NCBI GenBank assembly: GCA_030147925.1
Contig: JASBUK010000078.1
Coordinates: 1-39,392 of the forward strand
Length of the DNA: 39,392 bases
Direction: 5' to 3'
Origin: Trueperaceae bacterium
GTDB taxonomy: Bacteria > Deinococcota > Deinococci > Deinococcales > Trueperaceae
Notes under the pieces: model-generated
Databases searched by the model: none
The model's input: only the letters and a program-made list of their open reading frames with translations
What the model was told of the DNA's origin: nothing
Position numbers and translations under genes: made by a program
Part shown: positions 26,425 to 34,877 of the stretch, in pieces
Layout: every line of letters begins with the position of its first letter
Position numbering within the stretch: position 1 is the stretch's first letter

Positions 26425-26449
26425 TATACTAAGGAAGAATAAAGGAGGG
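26425..26449 (+). promoter_or_regulatory. -10 element and strong ribosome-binding site of uspA
   Basis: TATACT at 26425-26430 is a good -10, but its -35 is poor. AAAGGAGGG at 26441-26449 is the strongest ribosome-binding site in the window and ends 6 nt before the ATG, suggesting abundant expression. Confidence 0.5.
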
Positions 26450-26455
26450 AAAATT

Positions 26456-27286
26456 ATGATCAAGTCGATCCTGCTTGCTGTTGACGCTTCGGAGAACGCT
26501 AAAGTGGCAGCGACCTACGCCAACTTTCTTTGCTACAAACTCGACGCTACTTTAGATGTGGTTTACGTCGTGGACAGTCGCTTGGTCAATATGCCCTACT
26601 GGACGGATTATGGCGCCATCAGTCTGCCGGTGACGCGTTTTTCCGAGGAAATGCGCAATGTGTTGGAGAGCCAGGGAAAGTTATTGCTCGAGCAAATCAA
26701 AGAGAAGGCTGAACACGCCGAGGTACGCTCCCGTACAGAAATGCGCAGTGGCATTCCCGCCGCCGAAATTATCGAAGCGGCTAAAGATTGCGACCTCATC
26801 GTGATAGGTCGGCATGGCGAGTCGAGCACTCTAGAGGATCACAAGGGTTTAGGGGCCGTGGCGGAGCGTGTCTTGCGCAGCTCCAATCAACCCGTTTTGG
26901 TGGCCCCGGTCAAGATGCAGGAAATCAAACGCGTGCTGCTGGGTTTTGATGGCTCGGACCGGGCCCGTGAAGCCATGACTTATGCTGCAGAGCTGTCCCG
27001 GCGTCTCAACGTGCCGATGACGGCCTTGAGCGCAGATCAGGATGAAGAGTTGGTGCAAGAGCGCCTAGCTACGGTCAGGAGCTACGCCGAAGCACACGGG
27101 CTCGAGCTGGTAACCATGCCGCTGCTTAACGTCGACCCGGTAGAAGCGATTTTGGGCGTGGCGCAAGAAGGCGATTTGATTGCCATGGGTGCTTTTGGCG
27201 AGGGGCGGATTCGTGAGTGGTTGCTGGGTTCTACCACCGAGTCGGTGCTGCGTGTGGCAGAGCAGCCGGTGTTACTGCACCGTTAA
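26456..27286 (+). CDS. tandem universal stress protein (UspA family)
   Basis: A 276-residue protein made of two Usp domains (about 1-150 and 155-276). The second carries an intact ATP-binding pattern G-x2-G-x9-G-S (GAFGEGRIREWLLGST). The first has GRHGESSTLEDHKGLG, where the final Ser/Thr is missing, so it may not bind ATP. Such tandem proteins are cytosolic stress-survival factors. The gene has its own -10 and a very strong ribosome-binding site and is convergent with mscL, 4 nt apart, with no terminator between. Confidence 0.92.
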   Translation: MIKSILLAVDASENAKVAATYANFLCYKLDATLDVVYVVDSRLVNMPYWTDYGAISLPVTRFSEEMRNVLESQGKLLLEQIKEKAEHAEVRSRTEMRSGIPAAEIIEAAKDCDLIVIGRHGESSTLEDHKGLGAVAERVLRSSNQPVLVAPVKMQEIKRVLLGFDGSDRAREAMTYAAELSRRLNVPMTALSADQDEELVQERLATVRSYAEAHGLELVTMPLLNVDPVEAILGVAQEGDLIAMGAFGEGRIREWLLGSTTESVLRVAEQPVLLHR

Positions 27287-27290
27287 AGCT

Positions 27291-27746
27291 CTATTCCCCT
27301 TGCTGACGCGCCAGTAAGTCACGTATTTCCTGTAGCAAGACAATGTCCCTTGGGGGTTCCACCGGCGAGGCCGGGTCGTCTTCTTCGGCCTGGCGCAAGT
27401 CCTGAATGATAGTGCCGGTTTTTACCACCACAAACATGGCTAGTGAGACGATCAGGAAATTGATGATGGTGTTTATAAACACGCCGTAACGCAGTATGGG
27501 TGCACCTGCTGCAACGGCCTCCTCAAGCGAAGCATATTCACCCTTTAAGATGATGGCGAGGTTGCTAAAATCCATCCCGCCCACCAGCAGGCCGATGGGA
27601 GGCATGAGGATATCTTTGACCAGCGAGTTGGTGATAGCGCCAAAGGCTGTGCCCATGACCACCGCAACTGCTAAGTCAACAACGTTGCCACGCGCGATAA
27701 ACTTTTGAAACTCCTGCAAAAACGTGTTTAGGCCGCTTCTTTTCAT
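27291..27746 (-). CDS. mscL: large-conductance mechanosensitive channel
   Basis: A 151-residue channel subunit. The N-terminal helix FLQEFQKFIARGNVVDLAVAVVMGTAFGAI is the MscL pore-lining signature, followed by the periplasmic loop and the second membrane helix (YGVFINTIINFLIVSLAMFVVV). The cytoplasmic helix bundle follows (IVLLQEIRDLLARQ). It opens under membrane tension to relieve osmotic down-shock. The ATG at 27746 (MKRSGLN) is taken as start; the frame is open to 27773 but would run through the -10 element. Confidence 0.96.
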   Translation of the reverse strand: MKRSGLNTFLQEFQKFIARGNVVDLAVAVVMGTAFGAITNSLVKDILMPPIGLLVGGMDFSNLAIILKGEYASLEEAVAAGAPILRYGVFINTIINFLIVSLAMFVVVKTGTIIQDLRQAEEDDPASPVEPPRDIVLLQEIRDLLARQQGE

Positions 27747-27755
27747 AGCGGCTGG

Positions 27756-27761
27756 AGTATA
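27756..27761 (-). promoter_or_regulatory. candidate leaderless promoter (-10) of mscL
   Basis: TATACT on the minus strand ends 9 nt before the mscL ATG. No ribosome-binding site lies between, so the message would be leaderless or nearly so. The -35 is weak. Confidence 0.4.
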
Positions 27762-27921
27762 ACGCACTGCCATGAGTGGGGGCTATAGGTGCTTGGGGCT
27801 GATACTCTTGCGCTTTCCTGGGTTTTAGCAGAAAAATCCCGCTTGCTGCCGCTAGAACCCCAAGGCAATGGTTGCGTACAAGATAGGGTGATTTAACTTA
27901 CGAATCTCTTACTTTTCGTGT

Positions 27922-29778
27922 CTATATGTACTCAAACAACAGTTCAACACAGCGTAAACCCCGCAGCGAATTGCCCAGATAGACGGCGTCGGCATGTTTT
28001 AAGTCTTTGAGATAGAGCACTGCTTCATGGGCTTTAGCCCTATCCAAAAGCTCTTGTCTGAGCACTCCGGGAAGCAAGCCACAGCTTAGTGATGGCGTGA
28101 GTAACTGGCCTTCTCGCTCAATAAAGACATTGCTGATAGCGCCCTCGGTGAGTTCTTCGCGCTCGTTAAAAAAAAGCAGATCGGCTAATCTGGCTTTATT
28201 TGCTTTTTGTGCGGCTCGGTCATAAAGATGTCGGCGGCTGGTCTTGTGATACAAAAAACGGTCCTGGGAGTTGCTGCGTATTTTGGAAAGTCCGGCTAAG
28301 AGAGTTTGCCCGGGCGATTGTGGATAAAAGGGCTGGTGCTCGAGCTTGATTTCTCCATCGGCAAAAAGCCGGATTTTTATGCGGTAAGCCTGCGAGCGGT
28401 CAAAAGCTTGTTCGGCTTGCTTGAGCAATTGTTGTAATTTGTCATAGTCCAGCGGATAGTTGAAGTATTCAGCAGAGCGCCTCAGCCTTGCTAAGTGTTT
28501 CTCCAGCAGGTGATAACCAGCTTTATGACGTAGGGTTTCAAAGATTTCAAAAGGTGCGGCAGATTCAGTTAGAAAGCGGGCCTTTAATTGACACTCGGCA
28601 TATTCTGCTGCAGCCTGGGAGTCGTAAACGATGCCGCTGCCAACACCCATTGCGCCCTGCTGTTGCCTGATAAGCAGCGTGCGGATAGCCACGTTAAAAA
28701 CGGCCTTACCCTCCGGTGCCAGATAGCCGATTGCGCCGGTATAAACGCCGCGAGGACGAGCCTCTAATTCACGGATAATCTCCATAGAGCGCCGCTTGGG
28801 TGCGCCTGTGACCGAGCCACAGGGGAAAAGACTGCTAAAAATTTCGCTTAGTTTGTTTTTTGTCTCAAGTCGACCTGTTACCGTAGAGGTCATTTGCAAG
28901 AGGCTGTCATAACGTTCGACCTCAAATAGCTTTGGCACTTTGATTGAGCCAGTTTGACAGATGCGCCCTAAGTCGTTGCGCAGCAAATCTACAATCATGA
29001 TGTTCTCGGCGCGGCTCTTTTCATCCTGGCTGAGCTGCTTAATTAGCTTTTTATCCTCTGCTAGCGTTTTGCCACGATGAATAGTCCCCTTCATGGGTTT
29101 AGTGGTGATCTGGGAGTGCTCGAGCCTAAAAAACAGCTCAGGTGACAAACAGGCGATGTCAAATTCACTACAGTTTAGATAAGCCCCGTAAGAAACACGT
29201 TGAGCAGCTTTTAGTCGGCGATAAAGCGCCAGCGGGCTGCCCTCAAGCTCAAAGCTGTAGGCGCTGGTGAAATTTATCTGGTAGCTGTCGCCAGCACCAA
29301 GATAGGCATGAATGCGCTTCAGTTGAGCCAGATAAGCTGCTTTGCTTATTTCTAGTTGCAGAGACTGCAACTTGGCAATAGTGGGGTTTAACACCCATTT
29401 TGTGCCTATTGCCAGATCATCATTGCCCTTAATTGCCCCGCTGAGATGGTCAAAGCGTAGCGGTTCACGGTACACCCCCAGCCAGGCCAGCGGGTAATCC
29501 AGAGGTGGCGTGTCGCCCAGACCCAGCAAAGCGTAGCCCGTTTCGTAGGCGACATAGCCCGCAAGATAGTAGCCCTGGTTCTGAAAGTCTGCTGCAGCCT
29601 CAAAAAAATCTTGCGGATTATCGCCTGAAGTTAATTTAAGAATTGTTAGGGGGTTGTAAAATAGCAGGCTTTCATGCTCGCTAGCATCAGGTTTGCTGCT
29701 TTCTAACAAGACTGCATTAGTTGAACGCTTAAGCAAATCATAAAAGCTTTCGGGAAGGTCAAAAAAGCGCTCGAGCAT
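27922..29778 (-). CDS. pabB: fused aminodeoxychorismate synthase component I / aminodeoxychorismate lyase
   Basis: About 618 residues. The first about 390 form a chorismate-utilising PabB domain with the nucleophilic-lysine motif KPMKGT, then DEKSRAENIMIVDLLRNDLGR and CGSVTGAPKRRSMEIIREL. Residues about 395-618 form a PLP-dependent PabC (class IV aminotransferase fold) domain with ETLRHKAGYHLLEKHLARL, the lysine-containing YHKTSRR, and LTEGAISNVFIE. Together they convert chorismate plus ammonia to 4-aminobenzoate for folate. The glutaminase subunit PabA is not encoded nearby. The ATG at 29778 has TAGGA about 8 nt upstream; an in-frame ATG at 29784 would add two residues. A GCTCGAGC octamer covers codons 2-3. 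Confidence 0.94.
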   Translation of the reverse strand: MLERFFDLPESFYDLLKRSTNAVLLESSKPDASEHESLLFYNPLTILKLTSGDNPQDFFEAAADFQNQGYYLAGYVAYETGYALLGLGDTPPLDYPLAWLGVYREPLRFDHLSGAIKGNDDLAIGTKWVLNPTIAKLQSLQLEISKAAYLAQLKRIHAYLGAGDSYQINFTSAYSFELEGSPLALYRRLKAAQRVSYGAYLNCSEFDIACLSPELFFRLEHSQITTKPMKGTIHRGKTLAEDKKLIKQLSQDEKSRAENIMIVDLLRNDLGRICQTGSIKVPKLFEVERYDSLLQMTSTVTGRLETKNKLSEIFSSLFPCGSVTGAPKRRSMEIIRELEARPRGVYTGAIGYLAPEGKAVFNVAIRTLLIRQQQGAMGVGSGIVYDSQAAAEYAECQLKARFLTESAAPFEIFETLRHKAGYHLLEKHLARLRRSAEYFNYPLDYDKLQQLLKQAEQAFDRSQAYRIKIRLFADGEIKLEHQPFYPQSPGQTLLAGLSKIRSNSQDRFLYHKTSRRHLYDRAAQKANKARLADLLFFNEREELTEGAISNVFIEREGQLLTPSLSCGLLPGVLRQELLDRAKAHEAVLYLKDLKHADAVYLGNSLRGLRCVELLFEYI

Positions 29779-29832
29779 GTACATATCCTACGGAGTGGGG
29801 TTTAAGGCGTGAGTCGTTGAGTTTGGCGTCTT

Positions 29833-29914
29833 TGGTGAGTAGAAAGTAATTGGTAGTAGGTGGAAAGTAGGAAGGTGGAGACTTTCCTACAAACCACCAA
29901 CCACCTGCTCAGCT
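29833..29914. repeat. intergenic palindromic repeat, copy D (short)
   Basis: It begins GGTGAGTAGAAAGTA and ends CCACCAACCACCTGCTCAGC. GGTGG and GTAGGAA in the left arm pair with TTCCTAC and CCACC in the right arm with small internal loops. The central TTTCCTACAAAC matches copy B. It lies about 38 nt after the nadE stop and upstream of pabB. Confidence 0.75.
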
Positions 29915-29952
29915 CTTTACATAGTTTGTTATACACTACTGAATTTTTTATC

Positions 29953-30834
29953 CTAATAATCCACCGGACGCAGATAAAACTCATCGATAGCGGTTGCTGA
30001 TATCATCGCCTGGATTGGCCCCTTGCGTTTCCAGTGAGTACGCGCCACCCGCCGTTTGACTAAGTTGATTTCCACCTGGGTAAAGCCAAGGCCGCAGATG
30101 TATTCATCCTCATAGCCAGCTAAGTGATGCACCAAGATGGTGTCGGCGCGTTCATAAGAAATGCCCAGATCGACTTCGTCGGATTGTCCGGGGATCAGGT
30201 CGGCACTGGGGGCTTTGCTGATGATTTCTTTAGTCACACCCAGATGCTTTGCCAGCGCCCAGACCTGTGTTTTGAAAAGATCACCCAAGGGGTTGACCGG
30301 CGGGGCATCATCGCCATGCCAGGTGTAATAGCCGAAAAGACGCTCAGTTTTGTTGCCGGTGCCTAAAGGCAGGGCACTATATTCCATGGATTTGTCAAAG
30401 CAAATCATCATGCGAACCCTGCTCATGAGATTGCCTTTGCGGTGCGGGGTCATGTCGGCAACTTGTCCGGCGTAGCCTTCTACGGCTGCAGTTATGTCAA
30501 TGGTTTCGCTGTGAATGCCCAGGTCGTCAATAACCAGTGCGGCGTGCGTAAGCGACTCGGGGCTCGAGCTGTGAAAGGGTAGCCGCAGGGCAATGACATT
30601 TTCCGGACCGAAGGCTTTGGCCGCCAGATAGGTGGTAACGGCGCTGTCTACACCGCCGGAAAGTGCGATAAGGACTTTTTCAAAACCTTTGCGCCTGCTT
30701 ACTTCGTCACGCAAAAAGGCCAGCAAAAAATTAGTTACGGTGGGCAAATGCAGTTCCAGGCGCTTTTGAGGTCGCCCTTCACTTCTGATTATAGGAAGAG
30801 ACTTTTTAATAGCTGGCACGGCACTGTGGCTCAT
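29953..30834 (-). CDS. nadE: NAD+ synthetase (synthetase subunit)
   Basis: A 293-residue ATP-pyrophosphatase-type enzyme that amidates deamido-NAD. The P-loop-like SGGVDS (59-64) binds ATP pyrophosphate. GTGNKTERLFGYYTWHGDDAPPVNPLGDLFKTQV is the adenylate/deamido-NAD region, and KAPSADLIPGQSDEVDLG the conserved loop. It lacks the fused N-terminal glutaminase found in large NadE proteins, but the preceding gene encodes a nitrilase-type amidase and overlaps it by 4 nt (ATGA), indicating translational coupling and probably a complex that uses glutamine. Confidence 0.95.
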   Translation of the reverse strand: MSHSAVPAIKKSLPIIRSEGRPQKRLELHLPTVTNFLLAFLRDEVSRRKGFEKVLIALSGGVDSAVTTYLAAKAFGPENVIALRLPFHSSSPESLTHAALVIDDLGIHSETIDITAAVEGYAGQVADMTPHRKGNLMSRVRMMICFDKSMEYSALPLGTGNKTERLFGYYTWHGDDAPPVNPLGDLFKTQVWALAKHLGVTKEIISKAPSADLIPGQSDEVDLGISYERADTILVHHLAGYEDEYICGLGFTQVEINLVKRRVARTHWKRKGPIQAMISATAIDEFYLRPVDY

Positions 30835-31718
30835 GGTCGGCCCTTTCGCATGCTGGCCTCGGCGGCTTCTGTAAAGGCGCTGACCAGCTCGGAGAGATTG
30901 GCGTGCAAGTCGGCTAAGAGCGGACTTTCATAACGCGCGACCTGAATGCTCTCTAGATGAATGTCAGTGATAAGAACTTGTTCGTCAAGCAGTGGTGCCT
31001 GAGCAACTACCTGTCCGTAAGGGTCAACGACATTGGAATAGCCGGTAAAACCCTTGCCGCCCTCAAAACCCACCAGGCTGGTAGTCAGCACATAGACCCC
31101 GTGCTCGGCAGCTATGCCTATAGCGGTAGAGCGCCAGCGCCGGGCGTTGGTGGGTTCAGGGTCATGAATTTCGCGTATAGGCGTAGCCGTGGGAATATAG
31201 AGGATGTCGGCACCTTTGAGGGCTAAAACGGCGGCGGTGCTGCTGTGCCAGGCGTCTTCGCAAATGAGCATACCGGCTCGGCCAAAACGCGTTGCAAAGG
31301 CGGCCAGCTGATGTCCTTGAGAGACGTAGCGCTCCTCGTCAAATACGCCATAGGTTGGCAAGAAAATCTTGCGGTGGATGTGTTTGATGCCTGCCTGGGC
31401 CGTGTTGAATTCGGCATAGAGCGCACTGTTAAAAAAATCATCGGCAAAACGCTCATAAAAACCCAAACAGATGTCTACTGGTTTTTGCCAGCCGATCTCT
31501 TGCAGGATTTGCTCGAGCATCTCATAGACCTGTTCGGCGCTAAGTGCCTGCTCGCGTACGCCCGCTTGCAGAAAATAGCCCGATAGCGAAGCCTCGGGTA
31601 AGGTGACTACATCGACGTCTTCATTCTTTAATTGGTCGAGGATGTCCGCCAGGCTGTCAAAATTGCGCTTTATTTGCGCTTTGTGTGGCTTGAACTGAAT
31701 GAGTGCGTGGCGAATCAT
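30831..31718 (-). CDS. nitrilase-superfamily amidase, likely glutaminase partner of NadE
   Basis: A 295-residue carbon-nitrogen hydrolase with a complete Glu-Lys-Cys catalytic triad: Glu42 in LPEASLSGY, Lys117 in HRKIFLPTYGVFDEERY, and Cys153 in MLICEDAWHSS. The KIFLPTYGVFDEERY and ICEDAW strings are those of the glutaminase domain fused to NAD synthetase in many bacteria. Here it is a separate gene whose TGA overlaps the nadE ATG. It would hydrolyse glutamine and pass ammonia to NadE (inference from context). A generic amidase acting on another amide is the alternative. Confidence 0.9.
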   Translation of the reverse strand: MIRHALIQFKPHKAQIKRNFDSLADILDQLKNEDVDVVTLPEASLSGYFLQAGVREQALSAEQVYEMLEQILQEIGWQKPVDICLGFYERFADDFFNSALYAEFNTAQAGIKHIHRKIFLPTYGVFDEERYVSQGHQLAAFATRFGRAGMLICEDAWHSSTAAVLALKGADILYIPTATPIREIHDPEPTNARRWRSTAIGIAAEHGVYVLTTSLVGFEGGKGFTGYSNVVDPYGQVVAQAPLLDEQVLITDIHLESIQVARYESPLLADLHANLSELVSAFTEAAEASMRKGRP

Positions 31719-31874
31719 GCACTTATCTTAACGCCAGCTCGGCTGAGCAAGCTTATCACTGCCGACGACGAGTGATCCTTGTTTGGGTACAGAGCCTTGC
31801 TTGTGCGATACTGAGGCGTGTTTGGGCGGCAACAAGGCTTCTAACTTAAAGATTAGCGACTGGGGTTTGAGGGC

Positions 31875-32267
31875 ATGGATGAAAGTCAGCAAAAAACCAT
31901 ACTTATAGCCGATGATGAACCGGGGCAGCGGGCCTTGCTGGAAATGGTGCTGTCGGCTGAGGGCTACCGGGTGACAGCAGTTGAAGATGGCCGCCAGGTG
32001 CTTGATTATCTGAAAGAACAGACCCCGGACCTGATGATTTTAGACGTCAAAATGCCGGTTTTGAGCGGTATTGACGTTTGTGACCGAGTAAAGCGCATAA
32101 AACGTTTGCAGCACATACCCATTATCATTCTTACCGCCCTAAAAGACGAGCGTATTCAGACCGAGGCCAGGCTGGCAAAAGCCGATGCTGTAGTGCTTAA
32201 GCCACTCAGCGGCAAAGACTTCAGGCTTAAAGTCAAGTCTTTGCTTAGTGGGGCAACTACCGAATAA
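31875..32267 (+). CDS. stand-alone response-regulator receiver domain
   Basis: A 130-residue CheY-like protein with no output domain. The acidic pocket Asp13-Asp14, phospho-acceptor Asp57 (LMILDVKMP), Thr87 (ILTALKD) and Lys109 (VVLKPLSG) are all present, so it should be phosphorylatable. No histidine kinase is in the window. It probably signals by protein-protein contact. It has about 155 nt of upstream sequence with no clear promoter and stands 34 nt before the GNAT gene. Confidence 0.93.
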   Translation: MDESQQKTILIADDEPGQRALLEMVLSAEGYRVTAVEDGRQVLDYLKEQTPDLMILDVKMPVLSGIDVCDRVKRIKRLQHIPIIILTALKDERIQTEARLAKADAVVLKPLSGKDFRLKVKSLLSGATTE

Positions 32268-32301
32268 AGCTAGTTAGTCAGGCTGCCATCTTAGTTCAAA
32301 T

Positions 32302-32736
32302 ATGTTCTATCTCAGCCCAGTAACAAAAGAAGATTTACCCTGGCTTTTTGATTTGCACAAAGCCGCTTTAAAAGAGTATGTCGAGCAAATCTGGGCTTGG
32401 GATGAAGCGTGGCAGCAAGATTACTTTTACAAAAAGTTTAATCAAAACTCACAACTCATCATGCTTGACGGCAAACGTGTCGGCAGAGTCACTGTGGAAG
32501 AAAAGTCTGACCACATTTTCCTGGCTTACATTGCTTTACTACCTGCTTATCAAAATAAAGGCATTGGTACTGAAGTCATTAGCTCAGTTATGAAAGAAGC
32601 AAGTGACAAGGGCAAACCTTTAACCTTGACGGTATTGTGCTCCAATCCTGCCAAAGCACTATATGAACGGCTTGGTTTTGTGATTGTTGAAAGTGATGAG
32701 GTTCGACACAGGTTGACCTACTGGTTAGCAGCTTAA
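32302..32736 (+). CDS. GNAT-family N-acetyltransferase
   Basis: A 144-residue protein with the acetyl-CoA-binding core: LAYIALLPAYQNKGIGTEVI is the Q/R-x-x-G-x-G/A motif A region, and NPAKALYERLGFVIVE is the C-terminal motif B region. The acceptor is unknown. By eye it is more AT-rich than its neighbours, with lysines mostly AAA, and contains no CTCGAG word, so it may be a more recent arrival. Confidence 0.88.
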   Translation: MFYLSPVTKEDLPWLFDLHKAALKEYVEQIWAWDEAWQQDYFYKKFNQNSQLIMLDGKRVGRVTVEEKSDHIFLAYIALLPAYQNKGIGTEVISSVMKEASDKGKPLTLTVLCSNPAKALYERLGFVIVESDEVRHRLTYWLAA

Positions 32737-32844
32737 ACAATTACCAGAAAAACTGCTCTCATAGCTCGCTACGTTTTTAACGGCGCTAAGTGCAACGTTG
32801 TGAAAAGCCCTGTTTTGCTTTTGCTAAAGCGTTAATCTAGAGTT

Positions 32845-33813
32845 ATGGAAAGCATGAGAACAGAGACGGCTAGCTTTACGGATTTTACCGAGAAATTTAG
32901 GGTCCTTAAAAATGCCATAGGGCGCGTAATTTTGGGTCAGGAAGAAGTAGTCGAAGATTTGCTGATTGCGGTGCTTGCCAAAGGGCACATGCTGATTGAG
33001 GGTGCTCCTGGTTTGGGCAAGACGAGGCTGGTGCGAGCCTTTGCCGAGGCCACACAACTGGAGTTTGGCCGCATTCAGTTCACCCCCGACTTAATGCCGG
33101 CGGATGTCACCGGCACTACGGTTTTTATCGAAGAAAAGGGAGTCTCGCGTTTTGAGTTTCAGCAGGGCCCTGTCTTTAGCAACGTGCTTTTGGCCGACGA
33201 GATCAACCGCGCGACGCCCAAGACCCAGTCAGCCTTGTTAGAAGCTATGCAAGAGCGTGCGGTCACAGCCTCCGGCACACGCTACAAACTCCCTAAACCC
33301 TTTGTGGTGCTGGCCACACAAAACCCACTGGAGATGGAAGGTACCTATCCACTACCCGAGGCGCAGCTAGACCGCTTCTTGTTTAAGATTTTGATCGAGC
33401 GCCCCGATGCGGAGACGCTGGAGCGCATCATCGAGGCTACTACCGGGGCGCAGGAAATCAAGCTCGAGCCCATTTTCAGCCGTGAAGAGCTGTTAGAACT
33501 GCAAATCCTGCTGCGGGCCGTACCGATTGCCAGCACTGCCCTGCGCTATGTCGTTCGGCTCACCGAGGCAACGCATGAGCACGATATGGTGCGGCTGGGC
33601 GCCAGCCCACGCGGGGCTCAGGCGATGGTGCTGGCGGCCAAAGGCTACGCTCTAGCAGCGGGTCGGCCCAATGTGGAAATGGTCGATATACGCCGGGCCG
33701 CGCTGCCTTCGCTGCGTCACCGTTTGCTCCTGAGTTTCGAGGCCGAGGTCGAAGGCGTGAACACCGACGACATCATTCGTGATGTTTTGAAATCTGTTGA
33801 TAGCGAAAAATAA
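32845..33813 (+). CDS. MoxR-family AAA+ ATPase
   Basis: A 322-residue AAA_3 ATPase. Walker A is GAPGLGKT (53-60), Walker B NVLLADEINRA (113-123), and sensor 1 is ATQNPLEMEGTYPLPEAQLDRFLFK, all typical of MoxR. ASPRGAQAM supplies sensor 2 in the lid. MoxR proteins act as chaperone-like remodellers, often with von Willebrand A partners. The DUF58 gene follows 7 nt after its stop, so the two form an operon. Confidence 0.95.
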   Translation: MESMRTETASFTDFTEKFRVLKNAIGRVILGQEEVVEDLLIAVLAKGHMLIEGAPGLGKTRLVRAFAEATQLEFGRIQFTPDLMPADVTGTTVFIEEKGVSRFEFQQGPVFSNVLLADEINRATPKTQSALLEAMQERAVTASGTRYKLPKPFVVLATQNPLEMEGTYPLPEAQLDRFLFKILIERPDAETLERIIEATTGAQEIKLEPIFSREELLELQILLRAVPIASTALRYVVRLTEATHEHDMVRLGASPRGAQAMVLAAKGYALAAGRPNVEMVDIRRAALPSLRHRLLLSFEAEVEGVNTDDIIRDVLKSVDSEK

Positions 33814-33820
33814 TTTGCTG

Positions 33821-34690
33821 ATGATTAGTCCTCGTAGCCGTGTCCTATTAGACCGCTATGCCCTAGCTTCGCGGGCGCTTAGCCGGGAATCGGGAGAGCG
33901 TCTGGCTACCGAAACGGGGCAGAGCGTGGAATTTCACGATTTTCGCCCCTACCAGCCAGGTGATGAGCTTCGCTATGTCGATTGGAAGGTTTATGCCCGT
34001 ACCGGGCGTCTTTATACCCGTTTGTATCAGGCCGAACGCAATATTGCCGTGCACATAGTGCTGGATACCAGCCCCAGTATGGCTTTGGGTAAAAAGGCAG
34101 TCTTTGCACGCATCGTGGCCGAATTACTTGCCTATGTCGCGCAGCGCGACGCTCTTAGTCAGGTACATCTTTTTAGCGGTCAGCACAGTCAGCCGACGCA
34201 TGGGCGGGCGCAGATTTCCTCGGCCTGGTCGTTTATCGAAGACGCGCCGCCGCTTAAAGGAGCCGAGCCGCGCCCGACGGTGGCGCTTAAAGACTTTGCG
34301 CTTAGCTCGAGCTTTCCTGCCGGTACGGGTTTGGCCATCATCATCTCCGACTTGTTTGACGAGGCTCCGCTGCAACCGGCTCTGGTCGCTTTAAAAGCTC
34401 GTGGGCTTGACGCCAGCTTCTTACAATTGCTTTCAGCCGATGACCTAGAACCCCAGGAGGGTCAGCTCGAGCTGATAGACGCTGAAACAAATGTCAAGTT
34501 GCTGGTCGGCCCCGAAGAGGTCCGGGCTTACCGTCAGACCGTGCAGCGCTTTATGGAGCGCAGTCGCGCGGCAATATTGCGAGCCGGTTTTCGGCATGCT
34601 CTGCTAAAAGTGAATAACGAAGATGAGGCCGATTTAGAGCGGCAGGCATTTGCCGCTCTGATCCGCGCCGGGATTTTGCAAAAACGCTAA
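33821..34690 (+). CDS. DUF58 protein with von Willebrand A-like fold
   Basis: About 289 residues. The DUF58 hallmark RPYQPGDELRYVDWKVYART (42-61) is followed by a vWA-type strand with a MIDAS-like DTSPSM (82-87) and a second metal-loop region (ISDLFDEAPL). No membrane segment is present, unlike longer DUF58 proteins, so it should be cytosolic. It is the standard partner of MoxR. The ATG at 33821 gives the usual N-terminus; the frame also contains an upstream TTG at 33797 overlapping moxR. The usual third and fourth genes (vWA or TPR membrane proteins, transglutaminase) are absent. Confidence 0.92.
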   Translation: MISPRSRVLLDRYALASRALSRESGERLATETGQSVEFHDFRPYQPGDELRYVDWKVYARTGRLYTRLYQAERNIAVHIVLDTSPSMALGKKAVFARIVAELLAYVAQRDALSQVHLFSGQHSQPTHGRAQISSAWSFIEDAPPLKGAEPRPTVALKDFALSSSFPAGTGLAIIISDLFDEAPLQPALVALKARGLDASFLQLLSADDLEPQEGQLELIDAETNVKLLVGPEEVRAYRQTVQRFMERSRAAILRAGFRHALLKVNNEDEADLERQAFAALIRAGILQKR

Positions 34691-34718
34691 AGAGCATGTG
34701 GTAAAGAGCATTTCGGTG

Positions 34719-34738
34719 GTATTGACAGTGGTCAATAC
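34719..34738. promoter_or_regulatory. perfect palindrome after the DUF58 gene (candidate operator)
   Basis: GTATTGAC (34719-34726) and GTCAATAC (34731-34738) are exact inverted repeats around AGTG. No T-run follows, so it looks more like a protein-binding site than a terminator. It lies 28 nt after the DUF58 stop and about 140 nt before the kinase start. Confidence 0.45.
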
Positions 34739-34802
34739 TATCCGAGCATTGCCGACGTAGTCGAGACTGAATCGCGAGTAGAAATAAAGGCGGTCAGTCA
34801 AA

Positions 34803-34851
34803 ATCAACCAGAATGAAACGGACTATAAATTTCATTCGTCCTGATTTTTTT
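34803..34851 (+). terminator. intrinsic terminator between the MoxR-DUF58 operon and the kinase gene
   Basis: GAATGAAA (34811-34818) pairs with TTTCATTC (34830-34837). An outer ATCA/TGAT pair is separated by a 4x4 internal loop. A run of seven Ts ends at 34851. It closes the upstream transcription unit. Confidence 0.7.
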
Positions 34852-34861
34852 CTAATGGCAG

Positions 34862-34867
34862 TATAAG
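34862..34867 (+). promoter_or_regulatory. candidate leaderless promoter (-10) of the kinase gene
   Basis: TATAAG at 34862-34867 ends 10 nt before the GTG start at 34878, and no ribosome-binding site lies between. No clear -35 is visible in the T-rich terminator just upstream. Confidence 0.4.
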
Positions 34868-34877
34868 ATGAGTTTAA

